The notes: generated by a model from the sequence alone, not told the origin. A stretch of DNA of 64,000 nucleotides from Chrysomallon squamiferum (GCA_012295275.1 CM022671.1:23173822-23237821); one strand, 5' to 3'. Positions 33,601-46,935 are shown, counted from the first letter of the stretch. Translations and numbers: made by a program.

Positions 33601-35885
33601 CAAAATAATGGCATAAATAGAAAATAATTAAGATTTATATTTGTATGTGTATATGTATGTATGTATATATGTGTGTGTGTGTGTGTGTGTATGTATGTGT
33701 ATGTATGTATGTATGTATGTATGTATGTATGTATGTATGAATGTATGTATGTGTGTGTGTGTGTGTGATGCGTGTGCACGTGTAAACATGTCTACGCCAG
33801 TATGATTTTTCAAGTTTTATTGTTTAAAAACACTATTGTTAAAAAGCTTGCATCATCTTCTACCACACATGAACCCATATATATTTTCAACAACCATTGC
33901 ATTTCAATTGCTTTTTGTAACAGTTTTCAAAAGCCTGTCATTTATATGTACACAATGTAGATATTTACGATAACACCATTATTTTTATTTCCACATTGTA
34001 TGTTTGTCTATCGGTCCTTAGCAAATCAGTTTGTTGGCATAACACACCATAACAAAAGACACATGTTGAGAAAGATACATGACAACCAAGAGAAGTTTTC
34101 TCACACCAATTATCACAGAGTAAGTGCGTTAGACCCCCGCGAAGTATCTTTGCTTTGTGCATTAATATTTCAAACAAACATGTGTTTGTAGTTTTCGGCA
34201 CAGGTCGTCTCTTCTACCCCTGCTTGCGCAAAACGATTTCTAATGTGGAACAGTCACCAGAAATAATAAAATGATGAGGATGCAGGGACAGTAGGGAGCG
34301 TTTGAAACGGGGATATCTTACAAGTTAATCATTATAATGTTGTGTTGGTGTTGTTTTTTTTGTTGGGTTTTGGGTTGTTTTTTTTGTCCTAATTAAAAGA
34401 GTTTTTTTGATTAGAATGTAAGATGATTACGGTGGAATTTCTTGCTCATGATACGGATCAGGTTGGTTTTTTTTTTTTTTTTTTTTTTTTTACCTCACCC
34501 TGCTTGCCGCATTAGAAAGTCTGTGCTTGAAGGATCTTAGTGCTTTGAGAGAACGAAGAAGCCAGAACAGACAGGAAAGACTCAGACGGAGTATGATAAA
34601 GTGAGCGAAAGTGAAAGAATCAGTAAGAGAAAACGTGATACACAGGGAGAGAAGAAAACGTAGAAGAAATAATAATAGTAGTAGCAGCAGCAGTAATAAT
34701 AGTAGTAGTCGTAGTGGTAGAAGTAGCAGAAGTTGTAGTTGTAGAAGTAGTAATAGCGGTTATGGTTAAATAGTGTAAATGGTAAAACAGTTAAACATTA
34801 GTGATGGTAGCGATAGAGAAGGTGGTGGTGGTAATGTTGTTGGTAATAGTAGCAGCAATACTAGTTGTTATAATAAACAGAAGAAGTACTGGTAATAGTA
34901 GTTGAAAAAGCATAGAAACAACCTCAAAAAAAAAAAAAAAAAAAAAAATCTATCTTCCATCTCAAAAAATAGCAAAACGTTTTGAAATTTTCAGATGGTG
35001 ACTAACATTGAGGACGTACAAAGGGTTAAAAAGACACACAAACAAAACCGTTCTGCGTGTGTTACGTATTGCTACCTAAACAAACACAAATACGTGATAT
35101 GTGAGACGGGCCTGTCGGAGACCCATCCATCAACACACTGTGAATACTACACCTTTTTTCACGAACAGCAACGTCATTGGAAAATGTTGATGCGAGGAAA
35201 CTTCATTGATATCTATCCCAGCCAAATCGTTACAATTAATGTTATACGTTCCTGTCTCATAACACGAGGATCTAATTTACAGGTTTGGAAGATGATGGAG
35301 TGGTTATTGTGTTGCCGATTAGATTATTTTTCTGTTTGTTTTATCTATCGAGGTGGCCGAGTGAGAAAAAATGGGTATGTTAAATGTTAGCCTTGTTTAC
35401 CAAACTGCTGGCATTATCGCTAAAACACTTACAGTTGAAGTTGATTTTGTTTATATGGATGTGACATTTGCTTTTGGTGGTTTTGTCTCTTATGTGCTTT
35501 TATTTGTGCGTTTAGATCTGAGTATGTAGATCCTTCTGTGTTAATCTTTATCACGTTGTTGACGTTGATGTGAATTATTTTTGAACACATAAATGTGGTT
35601 GTTGGTAATATATGACATATGTATAAAAAAAAATGGCTACATAAATTTTTTTTAAAAATCCGTTTGGTGTCAGCTTTTTATTTGCTTCAGATATAATAAT
35701 AACTCAGTAATGAAAGAATTAATGTGAATACTATTTTAGTTCAGATAATAATTTTATCATATTTTTGGCATTTAAATTTCTGAAGCTGTTTGTTTATGAA
35801 TTTCGTATACTGCGCTGTTTAGATAACCTTATGATGCAGACGACATTAACTGAACGGTTGCTAAATAAATGACAAAGGTCACTAT
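33601..35885. other. Non-coding segment with TATG, TAG and poly(T)/poly(A) repeats
   Basis: TATG/TG repeats at 33640-33770, poly(T) at 34467-34490, TAG/AGC triplets at 34677-34890 and poly(A) at 34926-34948. A 131-codon + strand frame starting at 34995 is not repetitive but matches nothing I recognise. Confidence 0.55.
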
Positions 35886-36255
35886 TAGGTCATATCATCT
35901 TCAGTAGTTTTCCCAGTCGAGGCAGATTCACAGAATTGTCTTTGCTTCATCATACTTATCTGGTTGTCACGACAACGGCAGAGGTCACGTTGTGAAAAAA
36001 AGGACAAATGACCTCACGCAAAGGGGAGGAGCCGCTTTCTGTGGTGTCGCCCGACCCACGCTGGCACGCGCTCCGAGGGGGTGGACTTCTGGCAGTTAAA
36101 AATGACATAACTACTTCAGTGGGAGGGCGGCTGTTTGGAGACATTAGTCAACCTTTCCTGGCAGTTCCCAACCAGGGAGGATTAGAAGAAAAGGGTAACA
36201 GGATTAGGTTTAAAAGATACCCGATCTTGCTCAATGCCACTCGAAGCCTACTTGA
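35886..36255. promoter_or_regulatory. Complex island with X-box (RFX-type) motif
   Basis: GTTGTCACGACAAC at 35963-35976 fits the RFX X-box pattern RYYNYY-N2-RRNRAC with symmetrical half-sites. GAGGTCA (35981-35987) and TGACCTC (36008-36014) form an inverted pair of nuclear-receptor-type half-sites 20 bp apart. The sequence to 36250 is GC-balanced. No gene recognised. Confidence 0.35.
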
Positions 36256-36659
36256 ATAAAATATGTATTTATAAGAATGATCTAAAATCTCTTTGATGAG
36301 AAGTGGGTAAACTCATGTCCAACAGAGATTTCGAGTATCAGTATGAATGATACCGTTAATAGAGATATGAACACCTGTACATTGTTAGGCGTGACACGTT
36401 AAAAAAAAAACAACTAAGTAACTGTTATATTTGCATTTATAATGTTACAGTTATTTCTGGAATTTATGATCGCCAGTGTCTATCAGTTCTTTTATTCTGG
36501 TTTTCACTGACACGTGTAACTTCGGAATTCCGTACTCTACATAACACATTATCTTGCATATTTAGGTCTGCTTGTGTACATGGACGGATGTATGCGCCGT
36601 GTGAATGCATGTATGCATGCATTCAAGTACGGGATGTGGGTATGAATGCGTGTGTATGT
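36256..36659. other. Non-coding segment
   Basis: Mixed AT-rich sequence, nothing recognisable. Confidence 0.6.
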
Positions 36660-36900
36660 GCGTATGAAAACGAAACTTTATCAAAACCGTCACGTTCGGC
36701 CGGTTTGTACGGTTGTCGTAATTCGTTTACCGCTGATCCACAAAGGAAAATAGTTTGCGCCGACATCTGTTACGTCGTCGCCCATCACGGTGAGGCTGTC
36801 ATCGCGGACGTTACCTCTCGTCTGTACGGCGTGAAGTGTTTTATATCAGAGTGCAATTAGCACAGATTAGCGTGCGTAACGTTTCATTCATTATCCAGCA
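36660..36900. promoter_or_regulatory. Complex CpG-rich island
   Basis: Dense CpG between 36685 and 36835 (for example GTTACGTCGTCGCCCATCAC at 36769-36788). A + strand frame of 90 codons ends at 36858 and its last 60 residues are not repetitive, but I see no family motif. Confidence 0.3.
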
Positions 36901-37890
<990 letters not shown>

Positions 37891-38235
37891 CTATCTCTGC
37901 AATCATCTGTCATAGTACGCGCATTAACAACGACACACCTCGATATCTTACAGCTAAGTATAGCCCCTGATACCAGTCATCATAACGCTGATAAAAAAAA
38001 AAAAAATGTTCCGCTATGTGAATACAAAAACATTTCACTTCAGACCACGGCTTGTTGTTAAAAAAAAAGAAAAATGTTCTCGAGATAACAATGCCGTAAA
38101 TAAAGCGCACAGACGTGCAAAGCAGCGTAGACAGAGATTTCCCGTTACGGGAGAACGACGTTACAAGTCTGAGGACGTATCGCTGTGCCACTCTCTCGTG
38201 ACGGCCACGTCTGCCGAGCGTTACTTTTAGCCGTA
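37891..38235. other. Complex segment before the tandem array
   Basis: CpG-containing sequence, especially 38090-38230, including the short inverted repeat TCCCGTTACGGGA near 38140. No gene recognised. Confidence 0.5.
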
Positions 38236-39310
38236 CAAAAAGAACAAGTATATCCGTGCTATGTAGTGGGTGTTATCACCAAAGCAAGATTTCTGTGTGG
38301 AACCAATGTATCCATCCATGTTATTATGCAGTGGTTGCGTCCACCATCCTGTAAAGAACAAGTATATATGCGTGCTATGCAGTGGGTGTTATCACCAAAG
38401 CAAGATTTCTGTGTAGAACCAGTGTATCCATCCATGTTATTATGCAGTGGTTGCGTCCACCAAAGTAAGGTTCCTACAAAGAACAAGTATGTCCGTGCTC
38501 TGCAGTGTTTGTTTCCCCCAAAGTAAAGTTCCTATCTAGAACAAATATATCCATGGTATGCAGTGTTTCCACCAAATCCACTGTAAAGAACAAGTCTATC
38601 CATGTTATGTAGGTTTGTTTCCATCAAAGCAAGATTTCTATATAGAACAAATGTATCAATGATATGCAGTGTTTCTGTCAAAGTAAGGTTCCAATCAAGA
38701 ACAAATGTATCCACTTTATGTAGGTTTGTTTCCATCAAAGTAAGATTCCTTCAAGAACAAATGTGTCTATGTTACGCAATGTTTCCACCAAAGAAATGTT
38801 CTTATAAAGAAAAATGTATCCATGATCTGTAATGTTTCCACCAAAGTAAGGTTCCCGTGAAGAACAAATATATCCATGCTCTTCAGTATTTGTTTCCATC
38901 AACGTAAGATTCCTATAAAGAACAAGTGTATCTATGTTTTGCATTGATTCCCTCAAAGAAATGTGCCTGTAAAGAACAAATGTATCTGCGTTCTGCAATG
39001 GTTGTTTCCGTCTAAGTAACGCTGCTGTAAAGAACAAGTATGCTTTGGTGTAGTGACTGTTTCCACTAAAGTAACGTCAAAAAAAAAAAAAAAAGAACAC
39101 ATGTATCTGTATAATCCTTGGATGCAGCTGTTGTTTCATTAAAGTGTGAACATCGTTTTTTTTCACTAAATTAATATTCTTACAAAGAACAAGAATTTCT
39201 CTGTTCATTAAGGATTCAGTGATTGTTTCCACTAAAATATCGTTCATTCATAGAAAGTGTTTTTATTATACAGAGGTTGTTTCTACTAAAGGAACTTTCG
39301 TACAGTGAAA
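38236..39310 (+). repeat. Minisatellite-like array, period about 57 bp, about 17 units
   Basis: The block AGAACAARTRTATCC recurs at about 38241, 38299, 38355, 38415, 38480, 38538, 38587, 38644, 38697, 38754, 38806, 38861, 38918, 38974, 39030, 39094 and 39186. It is followed by TGCAGTGTTTGTTTCCACC and then AAAGTAAGGTTCCTA-like sequence. Units at 38241-38354 and 38355-38479 form a nearly identical dimer, while units toward 39300 are more diverged. No conserved reading frame is maintained. Confidence 0.9.
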
Positions 39311-40504
39311 AATCTATTCATTTTGTGTTATGAAGCAGTGGTTCATTCCATAAAAATATATCAGTTGATGATGTGTTGTGTTTAAAATATTACAATTTTT
39401 TATGAATTTATACTTTCGTTTTTTCTCTACTGCTGCTACTGCTGCTACTACTACTACTACTTCTACTGCTACAACCATCATTCCTACTCCTATCAAAACC
39501 ACTTGCACTACTATTACAACAACAACTTTTACTATTGCAAATGTGGCTAATTTTACTGTTGCTGTTATTACTGCTACTACTACCGCTATATGACAAATAT
39601 TCAGTGTTTTGGGGTGTGTTTTTTTTTCTGGGTGATTGTCGTTGTTGTTCTTCTTCTTTTGTTTCTTCTTCAGATTCAGATATTTTATTTTTCTAAATCT
39701 TGTTTGAAAACATTGTCAGAAGATATCCCCACGAGATTAGAAACGAGGCAATTTTCAACAACAAGAGGATTGGCTTGTGTTTCTGTAACTGCTTTTCAGA
39801 TTTTCATGTTCCACCGGTTATGACTCTTCGGCTCGTGTCGGCAAACTCTCGTAAGGTATCGTTTGCGACGTGATGTGACTTTGATTGCTCCCGCGAGAAT
39901 ACGAAATCTGGCAGACGATCATTTATCGTTGAAAAATGTAGCATGGCCGCGATACGTCTGTCGATGTGAAGTAAATAAGAAAAACGCAAGTTATTCCTTC
40001 ACAGAGTAGAGAAGCAAGAGAAACATTAAAAATAAAGAAATAGTAAGAATGGCTAGACTTAGGTTTAACCAGAATTTGGTCTTATTATAATAATATATAT
40101 TATGCGGGGAAAAAAAAAAAAAAACAAAAAAATAAATAAAAAAAAAAAAAATACACAAATAAACAAACAAACAAACAAATAAATAAATAAATGCTCACAA
40201 TAAAAAGAGAAATACAGTTATAAATAATACTATAATTACCAATCTTGTTCGAAATATAAAACAGTGTTACTTGCATCAGCAAAATGTCATGCGTATTTCT
40301 CCCTTTAAACTGGCTTCTGTAATAATTTGATCTTCCATTTGTTAGATGTAATCGTTTCCTTTTCTTCTTTTTATTATAAATTGTGTTTGGGTTTTTTTTT
40401 TTCGAGGTATAAAAAGTTAAAAAATAATTTGAATTTTATAATGATTTGGATGTTAGCTTTGAAACTCTATTCATATCAGCAACAGCATTTATTATTTTCA
40501 GGCC
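39311..40504. other. AT-rich segment with triplet repeats and one small island
   Basis: CTG/TAC triplets at 39427-39590, then a CpG-containing island at about 39780-39990 without a recognised gene, then poly(A) (40110-40150) and CAAA/TAAA repeats (40155-40192). Confidence 0.6.
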
Positions 40505-40614
40505 TGTTAAATATGATATTTCACAGATATAATATTTCACAGATATAATATTTCACATTGTTAAATATAATATTTCACAGATATAATATTTCACACTGTT
40601 AAATATAATATTTC
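40505..40614 (+). repeat. Short AT-rich tandem repeat (ATATAATATTTCAC units)
   Basis: Six copies of an ATAATATTTCAC-type block (one begins ATGATATTTCAC), separated alternately by AGAT and by ATTGTTAA or ACTGTTAA, end directly at the left arm of the hairpin at 40615. Confidence 0.9.
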
Positions 40615-40678
40615 ACTGAAAATGAATCAAAACATAGAAACTAATATTTTAGTTTCTATGTTTTGATTCATTTTCAGT
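40615..40678. repeat. Perfect 30-bp inverted repeat with 4-nt loop
   Basis: Left arm 40615-40644, loop TATT at 40645-40648, right arm 40649-40678; the arms are exact reverse complements over all 30 bases. Transcribed, this would fold into a perfect hairpin. It could be a foldback/MITE remnant or a palindrome from a recent inverted duplication; the absence of mismatches argues for youth or selection. No terminal target-site duplication is obvious. Confidence 0.97.
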
Positions 40679-40986
40679 TAACATCTTAAACATACATCAA
40701 TAAATAAAATGATTTCTAATGATTTTGTTATTTTTTTTGTTATAACAATGATAAGATAACGTACATATTTAATCCAACATTAATTAAATAAGAATGATCT
40801 TACTGATGTTAGTTCAAGAACATGGATATTATCTCTATAATCCTTTAACAAAATTCTTTACATTTTTTTTTTTTTTAAATGAAAAGAAAAAGAAAAAGAA
40901 TATATATATATATATTACATATAAATTCGAAGTTTATTTCTTTTTTATTATTATTATAATTTTTTTTATTATTATTTTTTTTTTAA
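40679..40986. other. AT-rich filler
   Basis: Poly(T), GAAAAA and TA runs; nothing coding. Confidence 0.75.
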
Positions 40987-41450
40987 ATGTATCGCCATTC
41001 ACTTTACCACGCTTTTGAAAGTTTCGATCGCGTTTGGAAAACCATCACGTTTTATCCCTCTTTATTTGACGACCATCTTGCACGCGGATGCCGCGATGCG
41101 GACAACAATCGTCAGAAGCAGTGTTTCGTCTCGCCTGGACGAAGCCGCTTCCTTGGCAACCAACCACTAACTGCCAAACCGGACAAATATTCCGGATTTA
41201 TCAAACTTTCTGAAAATCCTGGCTTTCCTGATCTCCGTTGTCTCATTCTCACTCCGGAAATCCAGCACTATGCCTCGATCGATGAGAATCCGCTAAAAAT
41301 TAACGTTTATTGCCTCGGCTGTTCAGCTAGCGATCTGTCGACTTTGTGACTTAGAGCCTCTGTCTGACTGACAAATGGCTTCACCAAGTACTTGTAGAAA
41401 GTCAGAGTGTTACGTTTTCGGGTTTTTCTGTATCTTTATACAGTTGTATA
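40987..41450 (+). other. Complex island with a 120-codon open frame of unknown status
   Basis: A frame from ATG 40987 to the TGA ending at 41349 begins MYRHSLYHAFESFDRVWKTI and has no repeats, signal peptide, membrane segment or motif that I recognise. The region is CpG-containing and near balanced composition. It also holds GCTTCC-TT-GGCAAC (41147-41160), which fits the loose X-box pattern. Without homology I cannot separate a small gene or exon from a regulatory island with a chance frame. Confidence 0.3.
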
Positions 41451-41899
41451 TGCTAATAAAGACGTATGGATCTTAACTGCTGTGGTTCACATTATATAAT
41501 AAGGTCCATTTGAAAATACGAAAAACAAAATAAATTTTAAAAAAGGAGAGAGTGTGTAGTACTCATTGGCTTTGGTTTTTTATTTGTTTCTTTGGTGTTT
41601 TTTTCGTCACTGGTAAATGATACCTTGGTTTCAGGACTCCGACAATACAAGATATTCATCAGAAAAATGTAATGAGGAATCGTCGCATTTCTAACATTCA
41701 TTCATCCAATTCATTCACTCTGTCAGTCGATTATTAGTCCATTCACTCTCTCATCCATCCCATTCAAACATTCAAGTACATAATTACAGTTCTCTTTATT
41801 ACTCAGACAACCTCTTTCCTTTTTTTTTTTTTTTTTTTGGTCTGTTTTGTAATTCTATTTCGAAATACAGAAAAAGAAAATAGCACCCATTTTGACCAT
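41451..41899. other. Non-coding segment
   Basis: ATTCA/CATTC-rich sequence at 41695-41770 and poly(T) at 41820-41838. No gene. Confidence 0.65.
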
Positions 41900-42245
41900 C
41901 GTGGGGGCATTTTAAATTATAAATCAGCGTTTCCTCCTCGATGGCCCGTTTGGTTTCATCTGTCAGTCGTGATTCGTCAAACAGCAAAACGATTCAAGTG
42001 AACGTTAACCGAACGACAAAATACCCAACCGGTATCTTCCCCAAGTTATCATTAAATGCCCTTCTCTCGTTGTGAAAACCACTAATTTGCTCGCTAACCC
42101 CTGGGGCTCAACTGACAAGGTACGCCTCTCTTGCCCCCACAGATGGCTCCGCTGGGTTCCCTAAGCGCATGCAAATCTCGTGACTTGCTCGAGCAGATGC
42201 CTAGGGGGGAGGGTTTGGGAGGGTAGGTCAGAATTATCGCGATGT
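41900..42245. promoter_or_regulatory. Complex island with POU octamer
   Basis: CpG-containing sequence with the exact octamer ATGCAAAT at 42169-42176 in a GC-rich surrounding (GCGCATGCAAATCTCG). An acceptor-like CTTGCCCCCACAG ends at 42142 and is followed by a 27-codon frame that is not recognisable. Confidence 0.3.
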
Positions 42246-42449
42246 TGCTGACTTTGACCATTTTTTTCTTTCTTATTAACATGCAATTAACCATAATTTG
42301 TTTCAACAGTTTTTATATTATTTCTCTGTCTTTCTTTCTGTCTCTCTGAGTATTTCTCTCTCTCGTTCTCTCTCTCTCTGTCTCTGTTTGTCTGTGGCTC
42401 TCTCTTTCCCTCTGTGCTTGTCTAAAAAAACGCAGAAACAACAAAAACC

Positions 42450-42517
<68 letters not shown>

Positions 42518-42623
42518 GTGATGATAATGGTGTTAATGTTGATGATGTTAATAATAATAAGAAGAAGAAGAGGAAGAAGAAGAACAACAACAAGAACGGC
42601 AGCAATACCAATAATAATAATAA

Positions 42624-42663
<40 letters not shown>

Positions 42664-43196
42664 CACCAGTAAAAATGACAACTGCAGAAACAGTGTAAAT
42701 GACGGCAGTTACGACTTCAATGATAACGAGACGACGAAAACAAGAACGTCGTCGATAAACATCACACCATTAAATTATATAAATATTGAAAGATAGTTTT
42801 ATGTTCTGTTATCTTTATAAATAATTCTATTAAATAAACGTTTTTCGAAAATTATTAATAATATAGTATTCACGTTTCACATTTTTCAAAACACTGAAAT
42901 AACACAGATTTGACACTTGGAGTTTGGTTTTGTTTTGAATATGTCATAACTATATTCTTCCCGGCGTCACGTTACAGACAAATGTGTATGCAAAAAGACG
43001 GAGAATTTTGATTATGTTTTTTATCGATTGTACGAAAACTTAGCAGAAATTATTAATAATTTATGCTAAAAGTAATGAGTAATTATTGCGCGAAACAAAC
43101 CGAAAATATCGGTAACAACGCAAAATCAAAAGAGATAGCTTCTTGTTTTTTTTTTTTATATTATATTTCAGTTAGGAAAATCTATTTCCTCCTATA

Positions 43197-43236
<40 letters not shown>

Positions 43237-43743
43237 GACATTACTTGTTACAGTACTACTACTTCTACTACTACTACTACTACTACTAGTACCTCTAGTA
43301 CCACCACTACCAAAGAATAACTATTTTATTTTGTCCTTTTTCCATTTTTTTTTTTTTTGCATAACGTGGTTAATTACTTCTGACCCGTTCTTGACACGGC
43401 CCAAGGCTCTTACTAAATATTACTCTTACTAATAAGAATTTATTACTAGTAACCTTTCATTTTATAGTTTGCTTAAAGTATTTTGAAGATTTTTTTAATT
43501 AACATATGTTAATTGTGATAAATGTGATATACTTCTCGGATGGTTTAGCGCACACAAACATTAATTTCGCGAAACAAATTATTAAAACTATTACATATAT
43601 AAAAAAAAATCAGTCTATCTGCATAATTATAAAATAATTATGTGTTTGGATTTGTCCGTTATCAGGTACAGATTCAGATTATTTCGGATGAGTGATCATT
43701 TACCTTTCTGTATGTATCTGTACATCTGTGTTACATGCGCATA

Positions 43744-43796
<53 letters not shown>

Positions 43797-44005
43797 AATC
43801 GTATAACTTTATTTGCAGGTACTGAATAAGAAGTTATTTATTTTGTAAGCGGAACTATTCTGTATTTACAACGATCGCTTTCAAAATATTTGAGAATTTT
43901 TATTATTTGGTTTTAATTTGTTGGCTTGAAGCAAAGTATTGCGATTAAGATTTTTGCACTTTTAATGTTAAATCCGATCAATAATTTTTAAACATCTTTG
44001 TTTCT

Positions 44006-44040
<35 letters not shown>

Positions 44041-44347
44041 TCTCTGTTTTCTTTCTTTCTTTTTTCTTCAACTATTAATTTTTTTAAAATATTAATATTT
44101 TTATTTTTCAAACCTCTATAAATCCCTTTTTTGTATTGTCTTTCCTTCCTGTTTCTTTCCTTCTCTTTTTCTTTTCCGTTCGTCCATTTATCAATTATTT
44201 ATTTATTTATTTGTTTAAAATGGATGTTTTAAAATGGGTGTTTTTTTTTTTTTTTACAGATATTTAACATTTATTCTTTTTCCATTTTTTAAACAAACAT
44301 CTTACAGACAACTAACTATAAAGCTTCAATTTAAAAAAAAATTAAAA

Positions 44348-44383
<36 letters not shown>

Positions 44384-44633
44384 TATAATAATAATAATAA
44401 ATAATAATAATAAGAATAAATAATAATAACAATAATAATAATAATAATAAAATAAAATAAAATAAATAAAAGTAAAACATTTTTAAAATCCCTTTCAACA
44501 ATAATTATATAAATATATATATGTTGTATGCATGTATGTACGTACGTACGTACGTACGTATGTATGTATGTATGTATGTATGCATATTATGTATGTATGT
44601 ACGTACTAACTATGAGAGTGTGTATGTATATGT

Positions 44634-44684
<51 letters not shown>

Positions 44685-44699
44685 TCATATATGCATCTT
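42246..44699. other. Repeat-rich AT segment
   Basis: CT-rich stretch 42320-42420, AAT repeats at 42451-42516 and 42615-42661, TTA at 43199-43237 then TAC triplets to 43320, GT repeat at 43749-43794, poly(T) at 44009-44039, AAT/AAAT at 44350-44470, and TACG/TATG followed by CA at 44530-44680. No gene. Confidence 0.75.
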
Positions 44700-44905
44700 T
44701 TCTGAAAGCAGCACTACAGGTGAAACTATTAACGATTTCAAATCATTCCACTCGTGTGGAGCCAGAAAGCGACCACGGCGCACTAAAAAACAAGCACGCC
44801 TACTTGACTACGACTTCGCTGCAGTCCCGCTCCACTCAGCCTGGACGTCCACGCACGCGGCATGCGGCGGCTACATTCAGTTTGCAACGCTGCAATAATC
44901 GTGAT
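44700..44905. promoter_or_regulatory. Small complex CpG-containing island
   Basis: Balanced composition after a CA repeat. One + strand frame reads GARKRPRRTKKQARLLDYDF, basic and NLS-like, but this cannot be tied to any gene. Confidence 0.25.
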
Positions 44906-45434
44906 TTATTCATGTTTAATCGACTATGAAAAAATGCGATGTTTCTATTGAAGCTAAGCATCCGGAAAACGATAACAATGGTTTCTTTCGGCATATTCTT
45001 CACTGATATCGATAATTTAGTAATGTTTGAAAATGTTTCCTGCCGAGCTGTTAAACTATGCATTGAATCTAGAGACGTGCCATATTTTATTATTTCTAAT
45101 TTTTTTTGTATTTTTTATTTTTTTTTTTTTTTTTTTTAGAGTTTTGTATTATTATTATTATTCCGCTTGCACTTTCTGTGTTTCTTGTATACGGTTATTA
45201 TGATCGCGTAATGACAGCAAAATGATTTACTTATTTTAGAGTCACAGTAGGTTTCTCCATTTGTTCAGCGTGTAGAAATTACAGATAAATTATGTATGCA
45301 AGTGTGTATGTGTTTTTTTTTATGTATGTATGTATGTGTGTGTGTGTGTGTGTGTGTTTATGTATGTATGTATGTTTTTATATTTATGTATGTTCGTAAG
45401 TACGTATGTATGTATGTATATGTGTATGTGTGTA

Positions 45435-45480
<46 letters not shown>

Positions 45481-45619
45481 TGTGTGTGTGTGTGTGTGCG
45501 TTCATATGATAACTGTAGCAGTTCTTCTTGTATACTAACGTGGTAATGATAATGATAATGATGACGATGAAGACGAAGGCGAAGAAAAAGGTGATAATGA
45601 TAATACTAATAATTTATAG

Positions 45620-45664
<45 letters not shown>

Positions 45665-46273
45665 AAATACTAAACAACTCTAACTAGCTTCATATATAAA
45701 ATCATTAGCTCTATTTTACTTGAGAACCACGTTCTAATCGACAAGATAACGTGTGTTATATCTGACGTTATTCTAATAGTTCTGATGTCAGCCATTGTTA
45801 GATACTTTTATTAAGAAAAACATTAATCTCCAGTTCTTTTGTAGCTTAAACATGCTGTGTACGTTTAGCCTTTAGCTTATCTATTATGTTTGATTAACAG
45901 AACAAAAATAATAATTTCATTTATTACAATATTGCAATTTAGACAAGGATTAACGCATTCATTGTCATTGAATATAGGAGAGTTTTTTTTTGTTTTTTTT
46001 CTTTTATGCGCAGTCTAACTGGATTAATGTTATCATCATCATTATCGTAATAATAATAATAATAATAATCAACATTATAATCATCATTATAAATTAAATT
46101 ACTGCGATGTTTTTTTTTATTGTAGTTGTGTGATACGTTTAGTTTGAATGTCAGCATTATATTTTTCAAAAAAGATAAACATACGGCCATTATTGTCATT
46201 GTCATCATCATCATCATCATTATTACTATTATTATTATTACTATTATTATTATTATTATTACTATTACTATTG

Positions 46274-46327
<54 letters not shown>

Positions 46328-46604
46328 TCTATTGGAGTTAAATATATATTTGTTAATACCGTCATTATCATTACCATCATCAATTGTTTTGTTAATCTGG
46401 TGGCACAACATATTTTTTATTGTGCTCATTTTTTTCCCTCGTGTTTTCCGTAACACAACAAAGATCCCGGATTCCATTTTTCCTTCTCGTAACCAAAGTG
46501 GACATCTGTGACAGTCAGACCATTATAAACAGTTTGAAAAAACCCTTTGTTAGAATTTAAAACAAGATAGACAGATACTAAAACAGCACAAAGAATTTAA
46601 GCTA
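44906..46604. other. Repeat-rich AT segment
   Basis: Poly(T) at 45118-45138, TATG/TG/TA compound repeat at 45300-45500, TAC at 45620-45664, ATC/ATT at 46200-46270 and TTA at 46274-46326. No gene. Confidence 0.75.
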
Positions 46605-46935
46605 CTGCAACACGTCAGAAATGTGAGCGCAGATTCGAGCGCAACACATTTCTGCCTAAACCAGCGCACGTGCTTTGAAATGTGTTCGTCTCGCGTCCGT
46701 GTCACGCGTGCACGTGAGTGTCCGCGCCATGTGCGGGACGTCGTGCGTTTGACGCCGTCGTCGCATGGCCCCTGGTCAGAGGTTCTGTGACAGACGATGT
46801 CTGGACCGGACACCCCAGCCTGTTCTGAAGCGATAACCAAACGTGTCATCTTTTAGAATGTCATCTGTCAAACAAAGCCAGAGCGCAACAGATTTCCGAG
46901 ACAGCCAGTCAGAACCTGGGTTTCTCGTAATTAAA
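46605..46935. promoter_or_regulatory. CpG-dense island
   Basis: Among the most CpG-dense stretches, especially 46660-46770, with CGCACGTGC, CACGCGTGCACGTGAG and GACGCCGTCGTCGC blocks. A 99-codon minus-strand frame lies within it but lacks recognisable motifs. Confidence 0.35.

Noticed and set aside
34995-35390. 131-codon + strand frame as a gene
   Set aside because: Not repetitive, but no domain, no Kozak or splice context that stands out, and no CpG-rich promoter beside it. A chance frame is plausible in 64 kb.
38236-39310. CRISPR-like array of repeats and spacers
   Set aside because: The genome is eukaryotic, the whole unit repeats with no variable spacers, and the units grade in divergence. 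It is a tandem minisatellite.
46550-46849. 99-codon minus-strand frame in the CpG-dense island
   Set aside because: Stop codons are rare in CpG-rich DNA, so a frame of this size is expected by chance; no motif.
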